This document shows positions 45,987 to 60,400 of a stretch of 64,000 nt of DNA, in pieces (positions within the stretch are counted from its first letter, which is position 1; every line of letters begins with the position of its first letter). The stretch is taken from positions 9,585,973-9,649,972 of the forward strand of contig KK106981.1 in NCBI GenBank assembly GCA_000611775.1, in the 5' to 3' direction. Below the pieces are notes generated by a model. It was not told the origin of the DNA and ran no database searches. It saw only the letters and a program-made list of their open reading frames with translations. The stretch comes from Umbilicaria muhlenbergii (Eukaryota > Ascomycota > Lecanoromycetes > Umbilicariales > Umbilicariaceae). Both the position numbers and the translations under genes were made by a program.

Positions 45987-48900
45987 ATGGTCCGCCTGAT
46001 ACCGAACCGTCTCAAAAGCCAGAATGGCAAAAACGGGGTGGAAGGGGCAAGCCAGACGCCTAGCAGGAGTTCGAGCCCGTTGCGAAGCGGTTTCGATGGC
46101 AAGAATATGGTCTTGAAGACCACTGTTTTGAGAGTGAGCATCCAGCTCCTCCTGTGGCCCGCAGCTCTGTGAAATCGAAGACACTAACTCCTACGTGCCT
46201 CAGGCCCGCAACTTAGCAGCAAAGGACAAGCACGGCACTAGCGATCCCGTAAGTCTTCAGCGGAGAATCCTCGAGACCCTCAGCAGCTAATGTTGTTTTG
46301 CCCTCAGTATCTCGTGGTGACCCTGGGTGACGCAAAGGAGTCAACTCCCGCAATCAGTAAAACCGTCAACCCTGAGTGGAACGTTTCTTTCGATCTACCT
46401 GTCTCCGGTACACAGAGTCTACTGCTCGAGGCCGTGTGTTGGGATAGGGACCGCTTTGGGAAGGACTACTTGGGTGAATTTGACATCGCGCTGGAAGACA
46501 TCTTCGCAGACGGCAAGACCGTACAAGAGGTATGCGTTGCAGCAGCTAAGATGGGAACTTCACTGATTTGCACAGCCGAAATGGTATACCTTGAAGTCGG
46601 AGACGAGAGGCACCAAGAAGAAAAAGGATGCTGTCGTGTCTGGTGAAGTCCAGATGCAGTTTTCGATAGTGGATCCTTCGAACCCATCGGCGACCCCAAA
46701 CGATATACTTCAGAGGTTCATGTCACTCGCTGATTCTAGTCCCGGCGAGGATGCCGATGAAGATGACGAACTTGCACGACTTGAAAGCCTTGATATTCGG
46801 GAAGATGACGATGATGATGAGAAGGAAGACGAGACATCTGACGAGACGGACGATCCCAACAAACCAGAGATCGCGGCCAAGCGGAGAAGAATGCTACGAC
46901 TGAAGAGATTAAGAAGAAAGACAAAGGCACGGGCATATGAGTTCACTGGCGGAACGGATGTCGTTGGCATAGTGTTCCTGGAAATAGGCAAGATCACGGA
47001 TCTGCCGCCGGAACGAAACAGTAAGCACGACCTTAGCACCCAGTGCTTGTTAAAGGCTCACCTTGCTGGGTAGTGACTCGGACTTCCTTCGACATGGACC
47101 CTTTTATTGTGGTTTCTCTGGGTCGAAAGACTTATCGCACGAGGGTCATCCGTCACAATCTGAACCCGGTTTATGACGAGAAGATGGTATTTCAGGTGAT
47201 GCGGCATGAGCAGCAGTATTCTCTTAGTTTCTCTGTTGTAGACAGAGACAAGCTATCTGGCAATGACTTCGTCGGCACAGTGACAATCCCTCTAACATCC
47301 ATCACGTCCATAGCCCCCGAAGCAGATCCGGAAACGGGGCTGTATCGCCTACGTGAGCCACCTGAGCCTACGGCAGTGGCCCCTCACAAGTCGCGGTTCA
47401 GGCTACCAATATCTCGTTCCTCGTCGTCTTCCAGCCTCAACAAGCTCTCAAGGCCTCCTCTTGATTCGAAAAACTCGCAAATTTCAGTAACAGGCACCAC
47501 TCACCTGGATCTCCCTAGTCCTCCAACCAGTACGCCCAATGACCGTCAAAGCCTCGGGCCTGTTCCATCGCTTGCAAGACAGGATTCTGGGGATGAAAAC
47601 GCCCAGCAGAACTGTCAACATCCATACGATCCGGATCTCAAACCCTTCGCCTTACCTATCGTCCTCAAAAACAAAGACCGCTGGGAAGACAAACATACAC
47701 CCCAATTGTTCATCAAGGCCAAGTACCTTCCCTATCCTGCCCTACGCCAGCAATTCTGGCGGGCTATGCTTAAACAGTACGATGCCGATGACACTGCGCG
47801 AGTCAGTAAGGTCGAGTTGACAACGATGCTTGATACTTTGGGTTCGACTTTGAAAGAATCGACCATCGATGGCTTCTTCAAGAGGTTCGCACCAGAGAAC
47901 GAGTCGCAAGATACCGGCACGATGGACTTGACCTTTGACCAGGCAGTGATCTGCCTGGAAAACCAGCTACAGCAGGGATCTTCGAAAAAGTCGTGGGGTG
48001 ACACTATGAAAGGCTACATGTCCAATGCGCATTTCTCAATGGTTAGCAACGGGGAGAAGCCAAGTAATGAAGCCGATGTCCCGGCCATGGAAGGAAATTC
48101 GGAGGTAGCGCTAAACAATGAAGGTGATCGGTCTGCAATTCCTTCCATATCGCAAGATCAGATTGGTGCTCAAGGCGAAACTGGCGATCTGTTAGACAGG
48201 GACGATTTGACGGATGAGAGAGGGGAAGAACACGTGATTGAGATAGCTGAATGTCCTCTCTGCCATCAACCCCGCCTGAACAAGAGATCCGATGCGGATA
48301 TCATCACCCACATCGCCACATGCGCCAGTCAAGATTGGCGGCAAATCAACAATATTGTGATGGCTGGCTTTGTAACTCCCAGTCAGGCTCAGAGAAAGTG
48401 GTACTCGAAGGTTATTACCAAGATCTCATACGGTGGTTACAAGCTTGGTGCCAATTCGGCCAACATTCTCGTGCAAGACCGCATCACCGGCCAGATCAAC
48501 GAGGAGAGAATGAGTGTGTACGTGCGGTTGGGCATTCGACTAATGTACAAGGGCCTGAAGAGCCGGGAGATGGAGAAGAAACGAAGTACGTCTGGTCCAA
48601 TATGAGCGATCATACTGTTGCTGACCCAATGCAGTTAAAAAGCTCCTGAAATCTCTAAGTATCAAGCAAGGCAAAAAATACGATGATCCTGCGTCCGCCC
48701 GAGAAATCCCGAGCTTCATCAATTTTCACAAGCTTGATATGTCCGAAGTGCTTAAACCCGTGCAGGAGTTTAAGAACTTCAACGAGTTCTTCTATCGCGA
48801 ACTGAAGCCGGACGCGAGGCCATGTTCTGCCCCAGATAACCCGAAGATCATTGTCTCGCCCGCGGATTGTCGTTCTGTGGTATTCAACCAGATCGATGAA

Positions 48901-49602
48901 GCCACAAGGATATGGGTCAAAGGCCGCGAGTTTTCCGTGGAGCGTTTACTGGGTAAAGCATACCCCGAGGACGCGAAGCGTTACGCAAACGGTGCTATGG
49001 GTATCTTCCGCCTTGCGCCACAGGATTACCACCGCTTCCATGTACCGGTTGACGGGATCATGGACAAGCCAAAGCTGATTGAAGGAGAATACTATACGGT
49101 CAACCCAATGGCCATCCGGTCTGCCCTAGACGTTTATGGTGAGAATGTTAGGGTCGTGGTCCCTATCGATTCCGTGGTTCATGGGAGGGTGATGGTTATA
49201 TGTGTCGGGGCAATGATGGTGGGCAGTACGGTCATCACACGAAAAGCTGGTGATCGGGTTGCTAGAGCAGAGGAGCTCGGTTACTTTAAGTTCGGAGGCA
49301 GTACTCTACTGGTGCTTTTCGAACCCGGCAAAATGAAGTTCGATGACGATATAGTCGACAACGCAAGCCAGGCAGTGGAGACTTTGGTAAGCCTCCTTGG
49401 ATCTGGGGGAGATATACAGCTGACACCACGCCAGCTTCGAGTAGGCATGTCCGTTGGTCATCATCCGCAGCAGCCGCAGCATACGCCCGACATGCGTAAG
49501 AAAGAGGAGAACGTAACGCAGGAGGAGAGGCAGGATGCAAAGCGCAGGATCGAGGGCAGCCTGGCGCCCCAGATGATCCCTAGCCCTGCTAACATCAAGT
49601 GA
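45987..49602 (+). CDS. Phosphatidylserine decarboxylase with two C2 domains (PSD2 type)
   Basis: Exons 45987-46133, 46204-46248, 46308-46529, 46576-47020, 47074-48585, 48635-49386 and 49435-49602 give 1,096 residues. Two C2 domains come first (VLRARNLAAKDKHGTSDPYL; DPFIVVSLGRKTYRTRVI), separated by a very acidic and then basic linker. An EF-hand-like segment (KQYDADDTARVSKVELTTML) follows, then a zinc-type C(x)2C...H...C stretch (CPLCHQPRLN). The catalytic domain has SPADCRSVVFN and DYHRFHVPVDG. The self-cleavage site FGGSTLLVLFEPG makes the pyruvoyl group at Ser. The enzyme converts phosphatidylserine to phosphatidylethanolamine at Golgi/endosomal membranes. Its ATG lies only 178 bp from the transposon edge. 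Confidence 0.95.
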
Positions 49603-50232
49603 GCTTACTGAACATGATAGCCGCTGGCTCGCGACCTAATGAAGAAATGTTGCCTCCGCCATATCAACGACCGAGATGAAGAAGCTGTCTATGCTTCATG
49701 ATGGTTTCGAGCATAGCTAGCGGCCGACGCAGTATCCTATGATTCCTCTCGTTACTCTCTGCAATGAACGCTTCAATAGCGCTTATTTATGCTCAGATCG
49801 TTCTACATGACTTGTAACCCATGTCTGAATGCCCAACCCGTCGTAGACTTAATACATATTCAAGTAGTCCGTCGTCGGTCTCGTCTATCAAATTCCAATC
49901 GTCTGAGGGAGATAGGGAAGTGATGATGGTTAGCGGCCATGCCACAATTTGCCTAGCGTCACTAGCTCCCTGCACGGTCGCGCCGAGACCAAAACAATGC
50001 GGACACTCACCTTCTCCTCATCCAAGGCCGACATCCAAGGGTTCCATCGCCAGCCTTGGGAATTGCGACACACCAAACCCGCCATCCACAGTCCAGAGCG
50101 CCGAAGATCAATTGCACGGTGGCGAAGAGTCCCGCTATCTCGGTATCTAGCGTGCGTTGACAACCTCTCCCTAGAGGTGATCCCCGAACGCGCCAACATA
50201 TCGACAAACTAGTCACCCCATCAAAAGCTTCA
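49603..50232. other. Intergenic region
   Basis: The interval separates PSD2 from DSN1 in tandem orientation. Frames on both strands (for example 49821-50150 plus) are mutual shadows without domains. Confidence 0.5.
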
Positions 50233-52220
50233 ATGACAACCTACACGACGCGCTCTCCCTTGCAGCTCCTTACAAACACTCATGCGATGGTCGAGCCGCG
50301 CCGCACCGCACGAAGAACAAGCGCGAGACTGGCTGATAAGGATGACATTCCGGTGACAAATGGAGTCGTGCATGCCACAGAGAAGGGCAAGGCTGGACAG
50401 AGCAATGGCACGAGTGTGAAGCACGGGAAAGCCAACGTCGATGGTGCTGGGACCGGTGGAGCTGGAGGAAGGGGAAAAAGGAAGCACGGTGGGTAGATCC
50501 TGAGAACGCGGTGTAATTACGCTATTTCGCGCAGAGGCGGCGCATGCTCTGCAGTGTGATGCGAGAAATACATCGGAGATGGCAATGCTGATTCTGGCAC
50601 AGATTCCGACGAAGAAGATGATTGGTTCATGTACACGCGCACACGGTCGAAGAGGACTAAAGCTGCCCCCGCGGTACAGCAACCGGAGCCAATAAGGGAG
50701 GAAGTCGAGGAGGAGGTTCCAAAACCAGCGCCAGCGAAATCGAGAAGGAAAAAGTCGTTCGGTACGCCCAGTGCTCCTGCGCCAGCGCCAGCGGATAAGG
50801 ACAAGGATGCAAAAGGCGTGAAGAGGAGGAGAAGCGCGAGGAATAGTCAGGATGGAACTATTGTGGATCCGCCAGTGCTAGAGGTTAAGAAGAAACGAGG
50901 AAAACCCCAAGCTCCTGTTGACGGGAAGGCGCGCAAAGATCAGGACGCTTCCAAAGCTTCGCAAACCGAAGGGGAAGGGGAAGAGAGCATCCAGATTGTG
51001 GGAGGAACCACTCAGCTTCAACCAGTAGAAATACCTCGAAACGCCACCAAGATCGCACTTCCATTCGCGGACACGCCCATCATAAGAAGGAACAAGGAAA
51101 TGCGGAAAGGAGCGGACACCGGGCACCGGAGGAGTAGTATGAGCAACAGAGGACGGAGGGCGAGCTCGTTGATTGACTCTGGGAAATCTAATGGTGAATC
51201 TAAACATATGTTGGAGCACGATGACACTTGTACTGATGGACCTGAAGCTATGCCACATGATGAGGTCGAGAGTTCCGAGTTCTACAAGCATATCGAGAGC
51301 GACGGTCTTCCGGAACCGCGGCGGATGAGACAGCTTCTTACTTGGTGTGGGACTCGGGCTTTGGGCGAGAAGCCGTCGTTTGCGGCGGAGGATAGCCATG
51401 CCAGATTGGCGGGTGAGTCTCCAGCGACAACGTCGATATCAAGAACATCAGCTGATGTGCAGTACAGCCCGAGAGATACAGCAGCAGCTACTGAAAGACT
51501 TCTCCAGCCGGTCCGAGATGTCAGATTGGTTCAGCAGGGTCTGTCACCACGTCCAGCACAGCCTCATACTACTTAACAGCTAACAAGTCATCCCAGCAGG
51601 ACTCTATCCCGAACCCCCAACCTCCAAAGCCGAACCCCAAGAACATCTCCAACCTGGCCAAAATCGAAGAACTCGAGCAACAGATCGCCCGGTAAGCCCT
51701 CCCTCCCTCTCTCCCTTCCCTTCCCTCGAACCCCCAAAAAACTAAACCCCCCTCTAGCCTCCGCACCGAGCGCCAAACCTGGGAGTCCCTCCTACACCCC
51801 CCCTCCCCACCCGCCACCGCACTCCCCCCCCTCGCCTCCACCTCCATCCCCTCCCCCTCCTCCATCGACCCCTCCCTCCTCCCCGCCTCCCAAGTTCCAC
51901 TCCTCGAATCCCTCCAATCCCTCCCCACGCTCTCCGTATCCATCCCCGCCCGCTTGCGAACTCTTTCCCAAAATCTCGAGTTCTCGGTCGATGTTCTGGC
52001 GGATAACGTGCATTGCTTGGGGAATTGGGTGAGGGGGGCGGAGCGGGTGGCGGATGGGGTGTTGGCGGTCAGTGCGGGGGTTTTGGAGGAGAGGGAGAGG
52101 GTGGGGAGGAGGAAGGGGGCAGTGGGTGTGGGTGGAGGGGAGGATGGAGGGGAAGATGCCGGGAGGGAGGTGGGGGCAAGGGAGGTGCTGAGGGGGTTGA
52201 GTCGGGTGATTGATCGCTGA
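50233..52220 (+). CDS. Kinetochore protein DSN1/Mis13 (MIS12 complex)
   Basis: Exons 50233-50488, 50579-51412, 51468-51538, 51600-51691 and 51758-52220 give 571 residues. The N-terminal half is basic and low-complexity (RRTARRTSARLADK; WFMYTRTRSKR; VKRRRSARNSQ). The Mis13/Dsn1 signature follows: LPFADTPIIRRNKEMRKG, RRSSMSNRGRRASSLIDSG, SEFYKHI, LPEPRRMRQLLTWCGTRAL, QLLKDFSSRSEMSDWFSR and a coiled coil NISNLAKIEELEQQIAR. RRASS near the first helix resembles the Aurora-B-controlled basic site of Dsn1. DSN1 links the inner kinetochore to the NDC80 complex. Splice sites were chosen to keep this signature; an alternative start is ATG 50287. The last exon switches abruptly from C-rich to G-rich. 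Confidence 0.88.
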
Positions 52221-54397
52221 GCTGAGCGGGGCGGAGCCGAACTGCTTCGCTGCTGGAACGATGGACGGAGTCGGATTGGATTGTTGAGAGGAAGGGTGGA
52301 CACTGGTGGCGAGCTACGCCCGCTGTTTCTTTCGATCCACAAGACTGGGGATAGCCATCACGAGGGCCGTCGAGTTTGGAGCAAAGCACACTTTCCCGGC
52401 ATCATTGCTCCCCTTTCGCTCCCCGTCTCCCGTCCAGCTTTCCTGCCCCGCCGGTCTCGCACCGGGGATTGAATCCTGCAAACCTCCATTTCCCGTCTCA
52501 CTCCCCCTCTCACCCTTCAGCTCAGTCTCACCCTTCAGCTCCATCGCCCGATCGCGGCAGTCGGCTGTCATGGCTTCGCGGCTCCTTTGGGTCGAAAGCG
52601 TGACGCCTGGCTGCCTGACTGCCGCCGGATGGAGGGCATGGATGCATACGCGGTGTGTGGGTGCTAAGGTTCACGACTGCCGGCGGGTGGATGCACCGCC
52701 CACAGCAGTGGCAACGACGGGTCCGGCCGTGGGGTGTGACGCGTCGGTGGCGGCTGGGATGATGGAGCAGGAGCAGAAGCAGAGGGGCAAGGGCACGGAA
52801 TAGGAAAAGGAAAGGGGAGGGGGTGGTGGTGAAGCGGTTCAGATCCTTGGCGTTGGGAAAGAGGGATTTTATTTTTTTTTCTTTTTGGGGGGGGGGGTTT
52901 GGTCGAGGGAAGGGGGTGGCGATGTGCTTTAGGTTCTGCGCGTTGCTACTCGTGTCGGTGCTGGTGGAGTCGGTGCTGCTGGTAATGCCTGTGCTGTTGG
53001 TGCCTGACCTGCTGTCTGTGGGTTATGTTTCAGGGCAGAGGGGTCCTGGCGATGTGAGGGATGGTGGAGCTGAGGGGAAGTCGGGCATGGGTTGGGTTTG
53101 TGAAAGGCATGAGATACGGGTTCCGGGGTCCGGTTGCTTGATCATGGTATCTTGGTCACGAAATCGAACCAGCAATTCACACACAGCCCACAGCCCTGTG
53201 CTTCCCCTTGCCTTTCCCTTCCTCTCGTCTCTTCTCCCGCCTTGCCTTGACCCCGTTCCCTCCGTATCCCTCCTCACTCTTCTCACTGACAACCACCGGA
53301 TACCATCTCTACCATCTCTCCAGCCTCCCATCGCCCTTCCCTCTAACCCGTCAAAATTGTATCCGGTAGAGTAGCCATTACCTCCGCCGCCGCCGCCGCA
53401 GCCGCTTACCGCCACGACGACAGCTAGCTGGAGCGCCTCTATCTCCCCGGGTGCCGGCTGCCTAACGTTTGATCCGGGCAGGCACGCACGCACCCACGTA
53501 GCGCCGATCCGACTGCCGGCATGAGCGTGGATGCGGGCTGGGCAGGGCGGGGGGAATGGAGAGAGAGCTAAGAGGGTTTGGAGGGCAGAGGGAGTCGTGG
53601 TCGCGTATGTGCGACGATGGGTGTTGTGGACGGGTCAGCTGGGAGAAGCGGGTATGAAATTGGGGTTCTCGCTCTACATACAGACATCAGCCCGGGGCCA
53701 GCACGTCATGTTGAGGAAGGGAGTTGGGGAGAGCGCGGATGTAAAGTGCCCTTGTCGGGTTCGAGACGACACCACACGAGACGTGGGGAGAGCTCCGCAT
53801 GAAGAGTGAAGCATGGCGAACAGACACTCGATACTTTTCCTTCGCAGGTGGAGAGGTCGAGGCAGAGCCAGACAGTCCAGGTGTCAAGTGATCGACCGGC
53901 AGTAGACAGTGCAGGGTGCGTTTTCTGAGGTGCGAAAAAATCCGGGAATGGGGAACGAGTGAGTGTTGGTTGCCCAGGCACTGCCAGGGAATCAGGATGA
54001 ACGATTGCCGGCAGTAGCAGCGTGGGGTGGGTGTGTCTCCTTTGCGTTGCGGCTATGGGGGAGAAAAATTCGGCATCGGATTTGTAATGTCGTGAGTTGG
54101 CGGCGACTGCGACGGGAGACGCATGAGATGGTCCCGAGATTTCGAAGGTGCGTTTTTGGTTTTGATGGGCGTGAGGGTACGTGCGGTGCGTGAAGGGGGG
54201 GATGGTTCACGCGATGTTGGGGTTACTGGTAGAGTACGGAGGACGGGCATGGGTGGGGATTGTGTGTTATCTTGGTAAGATTAAGAAATACGGTACGAGA
54301 GGGCGCGGTGCGGTGCGAGTGGGTTGCTGTTCTTTTTGCCTGGTTATGCAAAGTGGTTGGGGATCAGGGATATAGTGGGATCGTCGGCGCAGTTTGC

Positions 54398-54475
54398 AGT
54401 GCAGCAGTTTGCAGATGCAGATGGACGCAGATTGCAGATGCAGTTCCAGTTGCAGTTGCAGGTGCAGCTGCTTAC
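54398..54475 (+). repeat. GCAGAT/GCAGTT-type imperfect tandem repeat
   Basis: Hexamer-like units around TGCAGA and TTGCAG recur (TTGCAGATGCAGATGGACGC, then TTCCAGTTGCAGTTGCAGGT). It is a simple-sequence tract in non-coding DNA. Confidence 0.6.
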
Positions 54476-57400
54476 GCGCGGCGAGGAAGGACGTGATACA
54501 AGATCCGCCGCGATGCGCTGCTTGTGCTTGTTGCCTGTAGCTGGTGCTTTCCTTATCCTTTGGGGGAAGCACTGGTTGCGAACTTGCATGCCTTTTTCTC
54601 GAATGCTTGGGCCATCGGGACTGGCTTCCGAATGAGAGAGGCGCGCAAATCAAAGGGCGATGGCTGAGGTTGGTTTAGAGTGGCCGGCGCGTCCATGCTT
54701 GCTTGTGAGCTGTCAAAGGTGCATGAGGTCTGGGACTTACCTTGCAACGACTCAGCTGGCGATGTTTCTGGAAGGTTTTGGTGGCACTGTCGTTCTTGTT
54801 CAATGTTGCTGCCTTGTGTGTTTCGCTATTGAATGTCGGCGGATATGCGACGGAATTTGTGCGACTAGGGTTTGCCCGCTGTTGGCTGTTTGGGCTTGCA
54901 TGAAACGCGCGGAGGGATACGGGCTCATCTCGATAAAACGGAGGAAGAAAAGTATGCGTACCGTATTGGTGGTGGATAAGGTAGATGCGGTGCAACTGAG
55001 GAGCAGAATTGGCGCCCCGACATGATCCGGATCCTACTCGTATGGCTCTCCGACTAAAGGGTTTTATCTCTAGGTACCAATGTGATATGGCAACTCCTCC
55101 GCGTGGGGGCCAGGTGCCGGGCTTACACGACGCAAGCGGATAGGCAACTATATCCATCAAGTAGAACCAGTCGAGGTTGAGGTCGCCTCCCGTGACTCGG
55201 TATGTATTCTTAGAGGGGCGCCAATGGCATCATCTCGGGTCGTGTCAACAGAAGGCTAGGTGCATGTATGGCGGCTGTCAGAGTGCATGATGGGCAAAGC
55301 ATCGAGGCCCACTGACTTTTAAGGTGCTGATGTCGTCGGAGATGCCAGCATCGGGAATGGGATTTTATTTTCGGCATGAATCTTGATCTTGATAGCTTGC
55401 ATGTGCTGTATAACCATTGCTCTGCGCCTTCGCTGGAACGGATAGTGACTTCGCGGCTAGAGCAGTCTTGATTCGATATACTCGGGGCAAATGCGGCTTT
55501 GTGCAGCACTTATGCAGGTCTGACAGCTGTCAAAGGCATTAGCTACTTAACCGCCATCAGCTCACTCGATAAAGTCACATGTAGGTACAGAGATCTGTTG
55601 CGTGGCCTGGATTATTGGCCTATCGTAAGATTCCTTCCTGAATCGTAAAGAAGGAATGGATTCCTACTTGTGATTATAATGTGTGTTGCCATGCTGTGCG
55701 AGGTTACTCTGCTCTAATCACATAACATAGCACCTCAAACGGCCGCTTCGAATGTTGGAGCACTCAGGTTCTAGGTACTTGAATACGTCATCGTGTAGTC
55801 AGCGTTGATATCTGCAGCATGCCGACTTGACAGGTGTCAAACTTGCGTATAAACAGACGACTCCTCGCTGCAGTGACACAAAATGTATCTGCTACGTAGT
55901 TGGTACGGCTCTTAATGTGATACAGTGGTGACGGGTACACAGAACTGCCAGCGGTCGGCTTTGGGAAAGCGTTGAATCTATAAGGTGGAGATACCTGCTT
56001 TACTGCCTTTTCTCACATGCTCTGGCTTGTACGATGAGGTCTCGAGTCGCGAGAATAAGGGTGGCAGGATTGGGCTGTACGAACCCGGGGAGAGCGCAAC
56101 AACGGCCACCGACAGTGTATCATACATCAAGGGGGATAATCGGTGAATAGATACCTGCGTCGACTTCTGTCGATGTCGCGATCCCCTGCAGCAGAATTTG
56201 CCTTCAAGTCATTATGACAGCTGTGGCACAACAGCTGCGTAGACTTCATATACTGGCGCAAACAGCTGGAACTCAGTACGCACCCAATCAGTCGACCATG
56301 GCAAAGGCATCCAGGATTTGGTGATGCAGCGTGGAAGCAAGTTCCAAGATCATGAGTATTACAGTCGTCAAGGGAAGTCGAGGTTTTCGCAGCTGGCTGA
56401 CGCAGCCTATTTGGTCGGATATGTGGAGAACTTATACTTCATGTCGACATCAAGGAACTGGACAAACGGCCCTCTAAAGAAGAGACACACATACGCCATA
56501 AACCGGGGCTCACTGGTCGCAGTCCCTGGACGGCCAATTTGGGAGTTTGAAACGGCGAATCCTGCGAAAGCAATAGATTTGCATAAGGTGGACATGTCTC
56601 TTTCCATGTCTCTGAAGCTGGAATGAGTATTTGGAGGTGAAGCCAAGCATGAGTAGGCGGTCACAAACTTCGTCGATCAGCCAATCTGTCCTCCAAATCC
56701 AAAGGTGGAAACTATGCAATGCAGGAGTGATGCATCGGTATTGAAGCGCTGTATTGAATCGAAAACACTAACGGTTCTTGCGCTTGATAGGTATGTGAAG
56801 ATAAGCCGATATGCCCAGGGTATGCGCTGGGTTGTGTGCTTGTGAAGTTCTGAGATTGGCAGATGGCTGCGAATTACCCGATACGAGCATACGGCTGCAT
56901 CTATCTGATGCACCTCACGATCGTGGCACATGGTCATAACGGCACTTTATTCTGATCGTCTGCGGCCGGGTAAAGCAGTCCCGTCCATGTAGCACCGACG
57001 GCCTGTTATTTTGCGTAATTCAGATAGAGCCCGGATTTTGAGTCTGGGAAAGATTTGGTCAAGAAAGCGGGGGATAGCGGGGAATATTGGCCTGATGTGA
57101 ACGCCCTGAGTCTGAGGTCCTGTGCCAAGCCTGTTGAAGCATTGAAGGCAGCTTGAATAACACCTAGGTCCGGCACCTACAAGCTCGACCGCGGGGATTT
57201 CTACCAGAAAACGACATGCAGAACAAAGAAACGCGGACATGATTATCGACTGGCCTCGTAAAAAGACCTGCAAAGCAATCTAAAACACAGGATACAACAG
57301 TAGAAGCTGGGGATCCTGCGATTCCAGAGCGAATCACATTTTGGTCACGCAGAAGAGGTCTGAGCAGGAGCTCGCCAAGAACTAGCCATGGCATGTGCTT

Positions 57401-60400
57401 ATCCACGCAAGCAGCCGCGCAAGGGAGCTGGATTGACAACAGGCCAGCATCGACTGTGAGCGCGCAGTGATGGCACAACAAGCTCATGCCAGAACAAGTA
57501 AGGGGCAAGGGCATGGCCCCTATAGTTTTATCCGCCAGTTTTAGGATTCCCAACTTGGGGTAGTTCAGCTCGAAAGCAGTATGGCGAGGAGCTTTGAGGT
57601 GCTGTAAACCGTTAGGCTTTACTTCTGGAGCCAAACAGCGAGGCGAGGTGCGTGGACCCTAGTTTGTAGACAATAACAACCGACGTGGCACGAGCATTCA
57701 TGGACGGTGCTTGACCGGCGAGGCAAGGACCAGTCATGCAGTCTTAGAAGACGACTTTTAGTATCACCCAGGCGGTCCAAGCAATCGTCAAATATGCTCT
57801 GGAGCGTAGGATACTGCTCTTTCTTTGCTCATTATATCTTAAGGCAGTGTCTCTGTAATAAAACCAACATAATGCATTTGGCCGGGGATAGCCAGCAGCA
57901 AGGTGTGTGCTTGTGAGTAGCGGCAGTGTGCTACCGTTGATGCCGCTTCGCTGTTACGAGACGAGAGAAAGAAAAAGGGGCCTCGTCAGATCAGAATGAT
58001 GAAATTCTGGGGGAGCTCGAGAGTCAAATCAGACTAAAAATCAAGCGCTTCTCCCATGAACTCTCCACGTACAGACGGTAGAGCTCATTGAAGATCCGAA
58101 GGCCTGATCCTCTTCGACGTCTCATTGTGCGGTCAACTTCTGAGGTGCCGAGGACGTCTCCCGAGACAGGGTGCCTAGAACAAGTGCCTGGACCAAGTGC
58201 TGAGGAGCCCAGATCTCTTAGCTAGCGCTGAAGCTAAGCCAAATCAGTGCGAGTCGCACGTGATACAACAAATTAAGGTTTCGGGAGAGATCTCGATCGC
58301 CACGATTTCGGAAACGCACAGACACTTTAATTCATCCAATGTTTGCACACGTTTCCACCAATTGCTGAGCAAAGAATCCTCACAGGTGCTGACCTCATAG
58401 GGTCATCGTGTCTGCCGCATTTGGGGGTGAGTACCTGCGTTCAGAACGTACCAGGATCGAATCCCTTCACCAACAAAGAGTCGTCGCAATCGCAAAAGTC
58501 AAATGCGAGCATGCCACATGCCATCGTTCCATTCCCTTTTCTATCCGTATCTATAACGCGGCACTCAGGTAAGATTTATGCGATGGCTCGCTTCCAAGAC
58601 CTGCTCTGAGAACTCTGCAGCGATCGTCAGCGTCTTTCGGGCTGGTCGCCCGGGCCAATGCGTGTGACTGGGTCGAGGGTTCGGGAGTAGAGCGATAGTG
58701 TCCGCCAGGCTTGGCCCAAAGCCCTCCGGGTATAAACCCCTAGGTGGAGTCGAAGAAACGGTCCAAAAGAGGCGCATCGTGAAGGATGGACAGAAGACGA
58801 AGCTGCCACGCCTTCTTCTTTACATTTTAGTTTTGCGCCACTACACGCGATGGAGTCGGTAAAGACTGTGGTGTTCCTAGTTTCTTTTTAGAATTGGAGG
58901 CTTTGACAGTCACAGGAGTTTGACACTGCGCCAAGAGCCCCGTGGGCCATGGGTCGGCCCACTTGACCATTTGCGCACAGGGCAAACGGTGTTGCCACCG
59001 CGTGGGGTTGGCTCGACGCGACCAAAGCGGGAGTACCTTGTCGTTCAGCGTTGAAAACTCTTGGCTTGGTGGGCCTGAGGAGGCCCTGGGTCTCAATCAT
59101 CTCCCGTGGCCAGTAGCTTCAACGTGAACCAGGACCGGCTCTTGCCTTGGGTCATGCCACGGCTTTTGGGCTTCTTGAGGAAAGAGATGCGCGCAATGAG
59201 CGAGGTATCGTCAAGTGGGCGGAAAGCTCCGACGGAGAGGGCGGGCATTCCAGCGTGCAATGTGTCCTCAAACGCAAGGCTCGGCTGTACGCCATCTCCT
59301 CGGTGCCAGTCGACCGCAGCTCCTGTACGATGTAAGAATGACAGCGCCGATCCTATCGCATGGCCGTTGGTTGAGCAGCGGTTACAAGAATAGCGTACGC
59401 ATCCAATCGGCTGGCAGCACCGTGAGCACAATCACGCAACGGCATGCTGCATCTGCCAGAACCGCCATGCTGGGAAGGTTCAGGTAGGTTACATCTGATC
59501 TGATCTGATATCTGATCCTTCGTCAAACCCCACCAGTGATGCATGCGATACGGTTTCATCGTTGCCTACTGCAGCCTGCTGCATTCCACCTAGCCAACAT
59601 GGCGAAAGTAACGCTGTGGCATCTCGATGTGCGAGTGCACGAAGCCAGCTCATCGCCTCGTGCTCGTCTGACCGACTGCTGGCCAGATTGCCCACATGAT
59701 TGCCAATGAGAAGTAAGGCGTCTGGGACATACTGCCAGGAGCCGTTTCACCGTCGATCAGGGCCCTCCCTACGCATTGCTTGGCGGGAGTCGCCGACCTT
59801 TTCGAAGAGGCCCAACGGCAGTCACAGGTGAGCGAGGCAGCATTGGTCATCAGCGGTCATGCGCAGAAATTGCAAAGACTCTGGGCTCTGCATTAAGTTA
59901 AGGTAAATAAAGCATGTCGTCATGCCGGTGCCGGCATATTGCCGCCGTTGAGACCACTCTCGACGTGATCATCGTTAGGATGGATGGAACTGCTTGCAAA
60001 AGCTTCGTAGCCTGTCCAGATGTTCCGGATTGAGGAACCCGAAAGTTATGGAGTGAGATACGACGTACCATGTGTGGGTATTAATGGGAACAGTATTCTC
60101 CATGAGGCACGGCGGCGTGGCAAAGGGCGATCCACAATCCCAGCATTGTGGTCCCGAGAAGAAAAGGAACGAATCATCAAGTGCTCCATCTCCGGCCCTA
60201 CGGGTAACCACGATATCCAATGATGATCCGTCTATCTCCGTCTATCTTGGGGACCGATGGCGTGGAGCATTTCCTCTTCGAAGCACGCGTTTGCGCATCA
60301 TGGCCTTGTTGGTCGATAGGCAGAAGAGAAGCTCCATGCTCGCCACGGGATGTCCCATCGATCGGGCTCCATTCGGCTGTGCTCTTTTTCGAAGGGATCT

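Noticed and set aside
52306-52803. 165-codon plus-strand frame
   Set aside because: It starts at GTG and has Ser/Pro-rich low-complexity content shadowed on the other strand, with no family match.
58440-58480. Possible tRNA B-box (GGATCGAATCCC)
   Set aside because: I could not find a matching A-box or fold acceptor and anticodon stems around it.
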